Shown in pieces: positions 28,625 through 37,867 of a stretch of DNA of 64,000 nucleotides. Source of the stretch: Arsukibacterium sp. UBA5043 (GTDB taxonomy: Bacteria; Pseudomonadota; Gammaproteobacteria; Enterobacterales; Alteromonadaceae); NCBI GenBank assembly GCA_002415085.1, contig DIBV01000013.1:233262-297261 (forward strand), given 5' to 3'. The notes beneath the pieces are model-generated. The model was not told the origin of the DNA, made no database searches, and was given only the letters and a program-made list of their open reading frames with translations. The translations under genes were made by a program, and so were the position numbers. Position 1 is the first letter of the stretch; every line of letters begins with the position of its first letter.

Positions 28625-30787
28625 TTACGTTGACTGACGCTGCTCTGCCATCGCCGTTATCAGTTGGCGCACCTCGTGTTGGGCTAACGCCTGCTCAAAT
28701 TCAAGGGGCAGTTTACGCCGCCAGTTAGGGTATTCATTGCTGGTGCCGGGAATATTAACCGGGGTGGCAACCAGCATAAGATCTTCCAGCTGATACGCCA
28801 TTAAGCGGGCCGGGGTGGCGGCCAGATAAAGATGACTGTTGCTCACCAGTTGCTGCACATTGCCGTGCTCCAGCTGCAGCTGCTGACAGAGCAACTGCTT
28901 TTCATCTTTACGCAATTGCTCCAGATTAGCCGCAATATCTGCGCTGGGAAATAAATCCAGCTTATGGCGCAGTGCCAAATCATGTTCATGCCAGTAGCCT
29001 ACCAGCGTTGGCATATCGTGAGTGGTAACGGTAGCCAGTGCCAGTGCCGGGTATGTTTGATCCCGATGCTGGTAACTGCCGGCTTTTTGTTCCAGCATAA
29101 ATACCCGGTAAGACATAACCTGATAGCTTGCCATTAACGCGCTGATTTCAACCGGCACTGTGCCTAAATCTTCGCCAATTACCACACAATGATTACGCTG
29201 GCTTTCCAGCGCCAAAATGGCAAACAGCTCATGCGCGGGCATGCTTATATAGCCGCCGGCTGTGGCGTCTGCGCCAGGAGGGCAGCACCACAGTCGCAAC
29301 AACGCCATTACGTGGTCGAGACGCAGCGCGCCGGCATAACGCATATTGGCGCGGATTAGCTGAATAAAAGGTTGATACGCTTTCTGGCGTAATGTCGCCG
29401 GATTATACGCCAGCAAGCCCCAGTTCTGGCCTTTAGGTGCCATAATGTCTGGCGGTGCCCCTACGCTCAGTTGCATCAGAAAGTCTTCCGGTGCACCCCA
29501 ACTCTCGGCACTGTTACTGTTCGCACCTACGGCAACATCACAATACAGGCCAATGGCCATACCTTGTTGCTGACATTCTTTTTTTACTTCAGCCAGTTGT
29601 TGCTGGGCCAACCACTGCAAATAAAGTTGTTGCTCAATGGCATCGCGATGTTCTGTGGCAAATTGCTGCACGGCGTCGCTGTGCGGATTTTGGTATTCTG
29701 GCGGGAAGTTTTGCCAGCAGGCCATCTGCATATTGCGGCGAAACAGCTCGGCCTGTAATACCTGATAACGCGCCAGATTAACCAGGCTGGCATCACTTTG
29801 TTCAATAAATTGATGAAACTGTTGAGCCCGCTCGCTATTGCTGCTCAGATGATGCTGTTTAAAATGCTGATACAGCAAGCTGGCCATTTCTGCTTTCAGA
29901 GCGCTTACCGCGTGGTAATCAACATCGGCAGCAGCCCGACAGCGCTGTAACCGGCTCTGAAATTGCTGACTTTGTAATAACTGCTGCGCCTGGACGCTTT
30001 CGGCAAATTCCGGGCTGTGTTCCAGCGCAACATACAAGGTATTTAGCCACAAGCGGCTGTTGGGGCTGTAAGGACTGCAGTCCTGAGGCAAGCCCGGGTA
30101 CAACGCGTGTAACGGGTTTAAACCAATAAAGTCGTTGCCCAGGGCAGCTAATGGCGCCACCAGGTTTTTTAAATCAACAAAATCACCTATACCCCAGTTG
30201 CGGCTGGACCGCAGCGCATACAGCTGAATAGCCGGGCCCATGGTTTTATGTAACACCGCCTGGTCTTGCAACTGAAAACAGCGACTGGGACTGACAATAA
30301 GTTGTTGCTGATACTGTTGTTGGGTGGCAGTGGAGGCGGCATCTGTTACTAGCGTCAACTGATGATAACCCGGTTGCAACTCGACATTAATCAGCAGATT
30401 AAACGCCAGATACGTGGTTTCATTCAGTTGTTGGCGAGCAATGATATCGCTGGTGGCAACCTGCAGCTGGCCCGAAAATTCTTGCTGCTGCTCGGTAACT
30501 AACCGCCACTGCCAGTGGCTGCAGGCGCTGGCAGCGGGCTGCTGGACCCGCACGCTGAATGATTGCTGCGCCGCGATCACCTGTACCGGTGCCACCACCT
30601 CAGCCCAGGGCTTTTGTTGTAACTCACTGATCTGACGTGCTATCGCCTCGGTAGTTGTTAAATCGTAACCCATAGCCGTCAGAATGGCCTGTTGATCGGC
30701 CAACGCAATATGTTGCGTGTGGCCCTGAGCATGAATATAACGGTCTTGCAGGCCCGCAAGCGTTGCGAGTTGCTTAATTGGTTCCAT
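28625..30787 (-). CDS. malQ: 4-alpha-glucanotransferase (amylomaltase)
   Basis: Cytoplasmic GH77 enzyme of 720 residues, close to the enterobacterial MalQ length. It disproportionates maltodextrins by moving glucan chains and releases glucose. Motifs are LYALRSSRNWGIGDFVDLK near residues 184-202, GLNPLHALYP near 218, the nucleophile Asp in ALRLDHVMALLRLW, the acid/base Glu in VVIGEDLGTVP and the stabilising Asp in TTHDMPTLVGYW. The start overlaps the araC-type gene by 14 bases, so translation is probably coupled. A maltodextrin-type operator lies upstream of that regulator. Confidence 0.95.
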   Translation of the reverse strand: MEPIKQLATLAGLQDRYIHAQGHTQHIALADQQAILTAMGYDLTTTEAIARQISELQQKPWAEVVAPVQVIAAQQSFSVRVQQPAASACSHWQWRLVTEQQQEFSGQLQVATSDIIARQQLNETTYLAFNLLINVELQPGYHQLTLVTDAASTATQQQYQQQLIVSPSRCFQLQDQAVLHKTMGPAIQLYALRSSRNWGIGDFVDLKNLVAPLAALGNDFIGLNPLHALYPGLPQDCSPYSPNSRLWLNTLYVALEHSPEFAESVQAQQLLQSQQFQSRLQRCRAAADVDYHAVSALKAEMASLLYQHFKQHHLSSNSERAQQFHQFIEQSDASLVNLARYQVLQAELFRRNMQMACWQNFPPEYQNPHSDAVQQFATEHRDAIEQQLYLQWLAQQQLAEVKKECQQQGMAIGLYCDVAVGANSNSAESWGAPEDFLMQLSVGAPPDIMAPKGQNWGLLAYNPATLRQKAYQPFIQLIRANMRYAGALRLDHVMALLRLWCCPPGADATAGGYISMPAHELFAILALESQRNHCVVIGEDLGTVPVEISALMASYQVMSYRVFMLEQKAGSYQHRDQTYPALALATVTTHDMPTLVGYWHEHDLALRHKLDLFPSADIAANLEQLRKDEKQLLCQQLQLEHGNVQQLVSNSHLYLAATPARLMAYQLEDLMLVATPVNIPGTSNEYPNWRRKLPLEFEQALAQHEVRQLITAMAEQRQST

Positions 30788-31295
30788 ACATCACCTGTCG
30801 GCTGGCCAGGGTATTCCCCGGATAAGAACGGCTTATTGTGGTGCTGCTTCGCTGGCGATATACACCAGGTGAGCAACCTTGCCAGCTTTTAAATGCTTTT
30901 TGAAAACTACTTTGTTCTTCAAAACCGAGCTGGGTAGCAATTTGTTGAATATTTAGCATATTTTGCTGCAGGTATTGCTTAGCCAACTGGTGTCGGCATT
31001 CGTTTACCAGCTGACGAAAGCAGGTATGGTGGCGCTGCAGAAAACGTTGCAATGACCGGCTGCTGATATTCAGTGCCCCGGCACAGTTGTTTAACCTCGG
31101 AACCTGTGGCAACTGCCGGCAAATATGCTGTTTTAACAGCGATAACTGACAATGGCGCTGGCCACTGCTAACCTCATCTGACAGACGGTAACGCATCAAG
31201 CCATGGTGTACGATAGTCATTGTGCAATGCTCCAGATTGGCAGCAAAGCAAAATACCCGGCTTTGCTCGTAGCTGCCATTAATTGGTGCAAGCAT
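30774..31295 (-). CDS. Short AraC-family transcriptional regulator
   Basis: Protein of 173 residues. The C-terminal ~100 residues hold two helix-turn-helix units: NNCAGALNISSRSLQRFLQRH, then LNIQQIATQLGFEEQSSFQKAFKSWQGCSPGVYR. Known AraC regulators with a ligand-binding domain have about 250-330 residues; here only about 70 precede the DNA-binding domain, and they match no cupin motif. It is either a stand-alone DNA-binding form or the remnant of a longer gene. It is probably co-transcribed with malQ, so it may act on maltodextrin genes. Confidence 0.8.
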   Translation of the reverse strand: MLAPINGSYEQSRVFCFAANLEHCTMTIVHHGLMRYRLSDEVSSGQRHCQLSLLKQHICRQLPQVPRLNNCAGALNISSRSLQRFLQRHHTCFRQLVNECRHQLAKQYLQQNMLNIQQIATQLGFEEQSSFQKAFKSWQGCSPGVYRQRSSTTISRSYPGNTLASRQVMYGTN

Positions 31296-31323
31296 AAATC
31301 AACGTTGGACCATAGTTAAACAT

Positions 31324-31341
31324 GCTGCATACGTATGCAGC
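31324..31341. promoter_or_regulatory. LacI-type operator, malQ/araC side
   Basis: GCTGCATACGTATGCAGC is a perfect 18-bp palindrome with a central CG, as in operators of LacI-family regulators. It lies 28 bp before the araC-type start codon. Its core TGCATACGTATGCA differs from the two receptor sites by one base pair per half. Confidence 0.65.
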
Positions 31342-31514
31342 GAAAATAGCCAGAAATGCACGCCTGGAAAAGCGTGTCAGAAAGCACGTTTGTTGACGTG
31401 GCCAGCAACAAAGTCAGCCAGTCACGGTTTAGCTGGTGGCTTTATGTACAAGGCCTGCACCCAATTTGTGCGCGCGGTAACCGCTTTGCCCTGTCATTGT
31501 GCAATAAGTCGCTT

Positions 31515-31530
31515 ATGAATACGTATTCAT
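31515..31530. promoter_or_regulatory. LacI-type operator, first starch-cluster TonB receptor
   Basis: ATGAATACGTATTCAT is a perfect 16-bp palindrome ending 129 bp before the receptor ATG and just before a -35-like TTGAGC. The same 14-bp core occurs at 41352. Confidence 0.72.
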
Positions 31531-31659
31531 GTTGAGCTTAGGCCCGAATAAGTTTAATAAATGACCATAGTAAAAGTTGGTTAGTAAGTTTTCACTGCTT
31601 GCGATAAGTCTGGAATGCTTTACTGCTGAACAATAACAACCTCACCGGGGATAAGGGTA

Positions 31660-34524
31660 ATGAAAAATTTTAAATTAAATATGCTGACTGTCGCGCTGAT
31701 TGCAGCCGGCGCCAGCACTGCCGCAGTGGCTCAGCAAACGACTGACGCCAGCGAACAGGCAAAAGAAGATGGCATAGAAGTTATTGCAGTAACCGGTTAT
31801 CGCGGTAGTCTGCAAAAAGCGCAAGCCATTAAAATGAGCGAAAGCTCAGTGGTAGAAGTATTATCAGCAGAAGACATCGGTAAGCTACCCGACACCAGTA
31901 TTGCTGAGTCGCTGGCCCGCTTACCAGGCCTGGCCGGTGAGCGTCGTAACGGCCGCACCAGCGGTTTGTCGGTACGTGGCTTTAATGAAAACTACGTAGG
32001 CACTTCGTTAAACGGTCGTGAACTGTTAGGCATGGGCGATAACCGTGGCGTAGAATACGACTTATACCCATCAGAAATTGTCTCTACCGCAGTAGTTTAT
32101 AAAACGCCGGATGCCACCGTCATGGCTCAGGGCATCGGCGGTACCATCGATTTGCAAACAGTGCGGCCATTAACTGCTGAATCTACCCTGACGTTTAATG
32201 CCAACTTTGAACAAAACGGCAAATCATCAGGTAACCCTGATTTTGATAATAGCGGCCATCGCTTCTCAGTAAACTTTGTTGAAAAGTTTTTAGACGATAC
32301 CGTTGGCGTTGCACTGGTCGTATCCTCAATGGAAACGCCGCGCCAGGAAGAACAATTTCGTGGATGGGGTTTCGCAAACGTAAACCTTGCCCGCAACCCG
32401 GATGGCAGCTTTGTTAATCCGCGCCGCGCTACCGATACCGTAACCGTGCCGGAAGGCACAGTGGTTTCAGGTGGCCACGACTCATTTACCCGTTCAGCGA
32501 TGCTGGAGCGCGACTCGTTCGCTGCCATCATTGAATATACGCCGACTGACAAACTGACCTTAAAGTTCGATGCTTTATATATCGACTTTACCGAAAACGA
32601 CGTCCGTCGTGGTCTGGAAGAAGGTGGTGCTGAGTGGGGTACTGGTGACTACACCATTACCGGCGTTGAAAACGGCCTGGTAACCTCTGGTTATTATGAT
32701 GGTTTTTACTCGGTAGTGCGTAACGATGCGCGCAGCCAGGAAGCCGACTTAATGACCTTCGGCTTAAATCTGGAATATGAATTAAGCGACGACTGGACTG
32801 CCCAGCTGGATATGTCCAGCGGTAAAGTTGAAAAAACCATTACTGACGTAGAAAGTTATTCTGGTGTGGGTCGTGCCGGTACGCCAGGTCGCCCGCTAGC
32901 CGCCCGCTCGTGGAATTTAACGTCCACTGGCGTCGTGTACAGTGACCATCCAACCCTGCCATCAGTAGATTATACCGATGCCAGCTTAATGCGTTTAGCC
33001 GGGCCGCAAGCCTGGGGTGGTGCATTAAATCCAATTTCACGCTTTCAGGGTGTCCCGGGTTTCGGCCCTGATACCGCGCAGGACGGTTTTGTTAACCAAC
33101 CAGTGTTTGAAGAAAATTTAGACAGCATCCGGCTGCAATTTAATGGCTTTGTAAACTGGGGCATTATTACCGGCGTTGAAACCGGTGTGGCGTATCAGGA
33201 ACGTACCAAAAGCAAAATTAACAATGGTGCCTTTTTAACGGCGCCGAGCTGGCCGGACGATGTGGCTATTCCTAACCCATTGGGTGTGGCCGATTTAAGC
33301 TTTATCGGTATTGAAGGTGTAACGGCTTATGACAGCTTAGGCTTATATAATAGCGGTTACTACATTGAAACCGACGCGGCCTTACTTGAGAACGGTCGTT
33401 TTGGTGATACCTATGCGATTAGTGAAGAGCTAACCACCTTATTTGCCAAGTTTGACATGAACACTGAAGTAGCCGGTATGATGGTCCAGGGTAATTTTGG
33501 TGTGCAGGTGGTTAATGCCAAGCAAAGTGGCCAGGGTTTCAGTACCACCAGTAATGCTCAGGGCTTTACCGTAGCCACACCGGTTAGTGACAGCGATGAT
33601 TACACCGATATTCTGCCATCGTTAAACCTTAGTGTCGAAGTGGCAGACCGTCAGTACGTCCGCACTGCCGTATCAAAAGTTATCAGCCGGCCACGGATGG
33701 ATAACTTACGGCCTAACGCGCAGGTTACCTTCCAGTTCAATGATGGCAATATTTTAAGTGATGACCCTGCTAACAGCCCATGGGGTGGTAATGCCGGTAA
33801 CACTAAGCTGAAACCGCTGGAAGCAAACCAGTTTGATTTAGCTTACGAGAATTACTATCACGATAATGGCTTCTTTGCTGCCAGCTTCTTCTTTAAAGAT
33901 CTGAAAAACTGGCACCGCAATGAAACCGTAATTGCTGATTTTTCTGATGTGTATATTCCGGGCTTCCACCAATCATCGGATGCGACTGGCAACCAACCAC
34001 CAGTGCTGTTTGTGGGCGGCTTATCGCAGGTAACCGATGGTTTACAGGGCTTTGTTCGTGGTTACGAATTCCAGGCCAGTGTACCGTTTGAAATTGTCCA
34101 TCAAGCCTTAGATGGGTTTGGTATTGTCGCCAGCGCCACCTTTATGGATGGTAAACTGGATGACGGTGGCCGGGTACCTGGTTTGTCAGAGGAAATCTAT
34201 ACCTTAACTGCTTACTATGAGTATAAAGGCTTTGAGTTCCGGATTTCCGGCACCAAGCGCGACGAGTTCTTAAGTGAAACCCGTGGCCTGAGTTTGTCAC
34301 TGGCGACCGTAGAAGATCGCGGTGCTGAGCTGTGGGATGCCCAGATTGGTTACGACTTCAGTGAATCAAATATCGATGCGCTGGACGGCCTGCGGGTTAC
34401 GTTCCAGGTGCAGAACATCACTGATGAACCAACCTTAAAAACCAACGGTGCTGACGTTCGTCAGGTTACTGAGTACCAGAGCTTTGGTACTAACTATATG
34501 TTAGGTCTGAACTACAAGTTCTGA
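31660..34524 (+). CDS. TonB-dependent receptor, probable maltodextrin uptake
   Basis: Outer-membrane receptor of 954 residues of the large Xanthomonas/Caulobacter type. Signal peptide is about residues 1-25 (VAQQ). The plug includes IEVIAVTGYRGSLQKAQAIK near 39-58, VVEVLSAEDIGKLPDTSIAE and VRGFNENYVGTSLNGRELL. The barrel ends in GLNYKF with terminal phenylalanine. A maltodextrin ligand is inferred from the operator shared with malQ and with the receptor-pullulanase pair. The downstream halogenase-like gene on the same strand, behind a terminator-like hairpin, is a common neighbour of such receptors. Confidence 0.88.
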   Translation: MKNFKLNMLTVALIAAGASTAAVAQQTTDASEQAKEDGIEVIAVTGYRGSLQKAQAIKMSESSVVEVLSAEDIGKLPDTSIAESLARLPGLAGERRNGRTSGLSVRGFNENYVGTSLNGRELLGMGDNRGVEYDLYPSEIVSTAVVYKTPDATVMAQGIGGTIDLQTVRPLTAESTLTFNANFEQNGKSSGNPDFDNSGHRFSVNFVEKFLDDTVGVALVVSSMETPRQEEQFRGWGFANVNLARNPDGSFVNPRRATDTVTVPEGTVVSGGHDSFTRSAMLERDSFAAIIEYTPTDKLTLKFDALYIDFTENDVRRGLEEGGAEWGTGDYTITGVENGLVTSGYYDGFYSVVRNDARSQEADLMTFGLNLEYELSDDWTAQLDMSSGKVEKTITDVESYSGVGRAGTPGRPLAARSWNLTSTGVVYSDHPTLPSVDYTDASLMRLAGPQAWGGALNPISRFQGVPGFGPDTAQDGFVNQPVFEENLDSIRLQFNGFVNWGIITGVETGVAYQERTKSKINNGAFLTAPSWPDDVAIPNPLGVADLSFIGIEGVTAYDSLGLYNSGYYIETDAALLENGRFGDTYAISEELTTLFAKFDMNTEVAGMMVQGNFGVQVVNAKQSGQGFSTTSNAQGFTVATPVSDSDDYTDILPSLNLSVEVADRQYVRTAVSKVISRPRMDNLRPNAQVTFQFNDGNILSDDPANSPWGGNAGNTKLKPLEANQFDLAYENYYHDNGFFAASFFFKDLKNWHRNETVIADFSDVYIPGFHQSSDATGNQPPVLFVGGLSQVTDGLQGFVRGYEFQASVPFEIVHQALDGFGIVASATFMDGKLDDGGRVPGLSEEIYTLTAYYEYKGFEFRISGTKRDEFLSETRGLSLSLATVEDRGAELWDAQIGYDFSESNIDALDGLRVTFQVQNITDEPTLKTNGADVRQVTEYQSFGTNYMLGLNYKF

Positions 34525-34571
34525 TGCTTAAGTTCTGATGCTTAAGCTCAGATAAGTAAGTTCTGATAATT
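34516..34571 (+). repeat. 14-bp tandem repeat spanning the receptor stop codon
   Basis: AAGTTCTGATGCTT occurs twice exactly (34516-34529 and 34530-34543), then twice in diverged form (AAGCTCAGATAAGT and AAGTTCTGATAATT). The first copy contains the codons for Lys-Phe and the TGA stop, so the duplication begins at the gene's very end. Confidence 0.8.
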
Positions 34572-34635
34572 CTGCTAGGCTGAGCCTGTTACACTAATAA
34601 CAGGCCGGCTACAGGCAGAGCAAGTTCTCCCTGGT

Positions 34636-34672
34636 AAAAGCCCGGCCTGGTTTAAGGGTCGGGTTTTTTTTC
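34636..34672 (+). terminator. Terminator between TonB receptor and halogenase-like gene
   Basis: AAAAGCCCGGCC pairs with GGTCGGGTTTT (one bulge, one G-T pair), followed by eight T residues. It ends just before the halogenase-like start, so some read-through or a separate promoter is needed for that gene. Confidence 0.72.
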
Positions 34673-34684
34673 GAGTACTGAAAT

Positions 34685-36199
34685 ATGATTAATGCAGTAA
34701 ACGATGTGGTAAAAAGTGCAGTAAAAAAAGTAGTGGTCTTAGGCGGCGGCACTGCCGGCTGGATGGCTGCAGCGTTGCTGAAAAAGGTGCTGGCCACTGC
34801 GGTCGATATTGAATTGGTGGAGTCGGAAGACATCGGCACCGTTGGTGTCGGAGAAGCCACCATACCACCCATCCGGTTGTTTAATAATGTGATGGGCATA
34901 AACGAAGCCGAGTTTTTACGCGAAACCAAAGCCACCATTAAACTGGCGATAAAATTTGATAACTGGCGGGTGCCGGGTGAAGGCTACTTCCATACCTTTG
35001 GCGCGCCGGGTAAAAGCCTGGCGTTTTGTCATTTTCATCATTTATGGCTGCGCGCCCGTCAGCAAGGCGATAAAACCGATTTATGGCAATACGATTTAAA
35101 CTATCTGTGCGCGATGGCGGGTAAGTTTGCGCCAATCAATGCCAAAGACAGCATCTTAGAACTGCCATATGCCTATCACTTTGATGCCGGTCTTTATGCT
35201 CGCTACTTAAGAAAGCTTAGCGAGCAAATGGGGGTGGTGCGTCATGAAGGTAAAGTACAGCAGGTATTTCAGCACCCCAGTGGCGATATAAAATGCCTGG
35301 TGCTGGACGATGGCCGCGAGCTTAGCGGCGATTTGTTTATTGATTGTTCGGGGTTTCGCGGTTTGCTTATTCAGGACAAGCTGAATGCCGGCTATGATGA
35401 CTGGAGCCACTTTTTACCCTGCGATCGCGCGGTAGCCGTGCCATCAGAGCGCTTTGAAAAAACCATACCTTATACCCGCGCAATTGCTCACAGTGCCGGC
35501 TGGCAGTGGCGGATTCCGCTACAGCATCGAAACGGCAATGGCCTGGTGTACAGCAGCGCCCATTATAGCGATGAGCAGGCCAGTGACTTACTGCTGGCCA
35601 ATTTAGAGCGTAAAGCGTTGGCCGAACCGAAGTTTCTGCGTTTTAAAACCGGCCGTCGTCGCCAGCAATGGCAGCGAAATGTGATAGCGGTGGGGTTAAG
35701 TAGCGGTTTTCTAGAACCACTGGAATCGACCAGTATTCATTTGATCCAGTCAGCCGTGGTGCGGTTGATCCAGCTGTTTCCGCACAATGGCATTTGCCAG
35801 AGTGCTATTAACGAATACAACAGGCAATCCGAGCTGGAATATACCCAAATTCGCGACTTTCTGATTTTGCATTATCACGTTAATCAGCGCAATGACAGCC
35901 AGTTCTGGCGTGATATGCAACAACTTGCGATACCAGACAGTTTGCACCAGAAAATGGCTATTTTTGCCGACAATGGTCAGTTGTTCAGGGATCAAAATGA
36001 TTTATTCCTGGAAAGCTCCTGGCTGCAGGTAATGTTGGGCCAGGGTATAGAGCCAAAAGATTATCATCCGATCGCCAATAATTTCAGTGCCGAAAAGCTG
36101 CGCGATATGCTGGCCAATATTCAGGCGATTAAGCAAGAACCGCTCGGTAAACTACCTGATCATGATACCTTTATTCAAACCATGATTAGCCGCAGTTAA
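34685..36199 (+). CDS. Flavin-dependent halogenase-like protein (tryptophan halogenase family)
   Basis: Protein of 504 residues. The FAD motif is VVLGGGTAGWMAA near residues 17-29. Lys86 in ATIKLAIKF is where the family keeps its catalytic lysine, and a WQWRIP segment matches the family signature WxWxIP. EPLES (344-348) in GFLEPLESTSIHL is a hallmark around the catalytic glutamate. Family members transfer activated chloride or bromide to aromatic rings using FADH2 from a separate reductase, which is not seen here. Members next to TonB receptors in sugar loci have no proven substrate, so the tryptophan label is only a family name. The ribosome-binding site is weak; a later start before the GGGTAGW motif cannot be excluded. 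Confidence 0.85.
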   Translation: MINAVNDVVKSAVKKVVVLGGGTAGWMAAALLKKVLATAVDIELVESEDIGTVGVGEATIPPIRLFNNVMGINEAEFLRETKATIKLAIKFDNWRVPGEGYFHTFGAPGKSLAFCHFHHLWLRARQQGDKTDLWQYDLNYLCAMAGKFAPINAKDSILELPYAYHFDAGLYARYLRKLSEQMGVVRHEGKVQQVFQHPSGDIKCLVLDDGRELSGDLFIDCSGFRGLLIQDKLNAGYDDWSHFLPCDRAVAVPSERFEKTIPYTRAIAHSAGWQWRIPLQHRNGNGLVYSSAHYSDEQASDLLLANLERKALAEPKFLRFKTGRRRQQWQRNVIAVGLSSGFLEPLESTSIHLIQSAVVRLIQLFPHNGICQSAINEYNRQSELEYTQIRDFLILHYHVNQRNDSQFWRDMQQLAIPDSLHQKMAIFADNGQLFRDQNDLFLESSWLQVMLGQGIEPKDYHPIANNFSAEKLRDMLANIQAIKQEPLGKLPDHDTFIQTMISRS

Positions 36200-36217
36200 C
36201 GAACGAATAAAACAACC

Positions 36218-36240
36218 GTGCGCGGAATGAAACCGCGCAT
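36218..36240. terminator. Hairpin between convergent halogenase-like and esterase genes
   Basis: GTGCGCGG (36218-36225) and CCGCGCAT (36233-36240) form an eight-base-pair stem with a seven-base loop. The T-run is weak. Confidence 0.5.
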
Positions 36241-36257
36241 GGCTGGCCTTTTCCAAC

Positions 36258-37541
36258 TTAGTCTGAATACTTTACGCTGTGTGGTTTAAATTTACCGTTT
36301 TTTGTAAAACGCGCTAACCATTTGGTAAATTTCACATTGGCGGCGCTTTGCTCCTGGTAAAACGGATGTGGTACCTCTGGGGTGGCAAAATCATCTGTCA
36401 GAATAGTGTGGATATTGCCGCTACCGATATAGTGCTGATAGTTGTTTGTTGTCTCAGCCAAAAAGGTTAACGAGGCTTCCATTCTGGCATTCCACTCGGC
36501 GAAATACATATAGTCATATTCGTTTATTCCCCATGTGAACGGATTGCTGTTACCCAAATCGTTTTGGTCCATAATTTTTAAAAACTGTACTTGCACCCAA
36601 TCGAGTTGGGTAGTGTATTGCGCGAATCGACTGTTTGGATAGGCTTCACTTAATCGACTGAAAATTTCATTGTTAAACCCCAGCGCAGAATAGGTCGTTA
36701 ATCCTTCGCTAAACAGCAATGGCAGGTTTGCTTCAACATTCCACACTTTATTAAAATCAAACACGCTATCGATAAAGCCCTGGGTAACAACGGCTGAAGA
36801 CGCATCGGCAAATAAGGCGCTATCTGCTTTGGGAAAAGCGGCCTGCAAATGCGGAAAATGTAAGGTCGCGCCATAACCACCGGCGCTTGAGCCTGTAACT
36901 AATAGCTTTTTCACCTTTTTCTGCTTTTTTTTATCAAAATGCTGTTTTAACCATGCTGTAACGGCCATAAAATTGTCAGAACCGCGGTGTTTAACGGTTA
37001 CCGGCGCGCCGGGATAACCGGTGATCGAGCCGTCTACATCGAGATAGACAACATCACTCGACCCGACATGAATGTCGCCGGTGCAATAAGGAATAAATAC
37101 CTTACTCCAGTCTTTAAACGGATTATCTTTCTCGCTATCGTTAAATATTCCACCGGCATTTAGCGGCGAATTATCGGTTAATATCGAAGGGTTATAAGCC
37201 GGGCGTGCTGCGGGCACACCAGCCAGGGCCAGTGACGCCACACAGGTTGCATCATTCCAGCATGCACCTCCGCCATTAAAATAAACTAACAAATTTTTAC
37301 TTTTTCCTTGTTTAAAGTAAAAGTGAAACGCGTTGTCCAGGGGTTCGCCGTTGATTGGGTTTAGCACGGTGTCAAAAGCACAGCTGGGATTAATGGTTTT
37401 GATGGTGCCCTGGTCATCTGTAATTTCCATTTGGGTGTCTACCGGGATTATTTCCCATTCAGCCGCAGCAGGTTTAGCTTGCGCATCAGCCGTTATGGTG
37501 CTTAACAGCAGTACTGCACCAAGCCATAGTAATTTTTTCAT
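36258..37541 (-). CDS. Secreted pectinacetylesterase-family hydrolase
   Basis: Protein of 427 residues with a signal peptide (about 1-22, ending ADAQA). YFNGGGACWND near residues 87-97 is the oxyanion-hole region, and the nucleophile is Ser219 in GSSAGG. The SDVVYLDVDGSITGYPG segment near 162-178 is also typical. The family includes plant pectin acetylesterases and animal Notum, which remove acetyl or acyl groups from polysaccharides or proteins. Catalytic Asp and His are likely in the C-terminal part but not fixed by eye. The substrate is unknown; a role in acetylated polysaccharide use would fit the neighbouring starch genes. Confidence 0.8.
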   Translation of the reverse strand: MKKLLWLGAVLLLSTITADAQAKPAAAEWEIIPVDTQMEITDDQGTIKTINPSCAFDTVLNPINGEPLDNAFHFYFKQGKSKNLLVYFNGGGACWNDATCVASLALAGVPAARPAYNPSILTDNSPLNAGGIFNDSEKDNPFKDWSKVFIPYCTGDIHVGSSDVVYLDVDGSITGYPGAPVTVKHRGSDNFMAVTAWLKQHFDKKKQKKVKKLLVTGSSAGGYGATLHFPHLQAAFPKADSALFADASSAVVTQGFIDSVFDFNKVWNVEANLPLLFSEGLTTYSALGFNNEIFSRLSEAYPNSRFAQYTTQLDWVQVQFLKIMDQNDLGNSNPFTWGINEYDYMYFAEWNARMEASLTFLAETTNNYQHYIGSGNIHTILTDDFATPEVPHPFYQEQSAANVKFTKWLARFTKNGKFKPHSVKYSD

Positions 37542-37867
37542 TTGAGGGTCCGTTTCAATGTTAAGAATTGCCAGTACAAAAAAGATAGAACACTCTTGTG
37601 GCTAAATATAGAATACTTGTTAAATAAATTGTGTTTTCCGGCAATTTTTACATCACAGCGTGAAGACTTTATAAATTCAGCACACGGCTTATCCACAAAG
37701 CTGCCATGGACAGCGGCTCTGGATGAGCTGGAACAATGTTTGCTTCTTGCCTATGGTTATAACAAGTAATGAGACGTTATACAGATGAGCCTGCTGAATT
37801 ACAGAGGCAATATTGTGTAACTTAGCTTCTCATCCGCGTGCAAACGATAACAATGAAGGAGCAATAA
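37542..37867. other. Intergenic region between esterase and OsmC genes
   Basis: A 326-bp stretch with no supported gene. It must hold the promoters of both divergent genes. One 9-bp match to the DnaA-box consensus (TTATCCACA, 37689-37697) is isolated. A 75-codon open frame here resembles no known protein. AAGGAGC precedes the OsmC start. Confidence 0.4.

Larger units (their letters stand above)
31296..31659. promoter_or_regulatory. Divergent control region between araC-malQ and TonB receptor
   Basis: A 364-bp region with two perfect palindromes, listed separately. The plus-strand half has promoter-like sequence just after the second palindrome: TTGAGC (31532-31537) and a TTTAAT-type box about 15 bases further on. 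The corresponding bases upstream of the receptor at 41498 are similar (TTGCCA, then GTTAATAA). Confidence 0.5.

Noticed and set aside
34685-36199. Halogenase-like gene as a marker of a natural-product cluster
   Set aside because: No peptide synthetase, polyketide synthase or tailoring genes accompany it; the neighbours are uptake and carbohydrate genes.
37689-37697. Perfect DnaA-box match TTATCCACA as a sign of a replication origin
   Set aside because: It is a single site with no cluster, no AT-rich unwinding block and no origin genes nearby.
37542-37769. 75-codon frame between esterase and osmC genes
   Set aside because: It begins at the base after the divergent esterase start, has no ribosome-binding site and resembles no known family.
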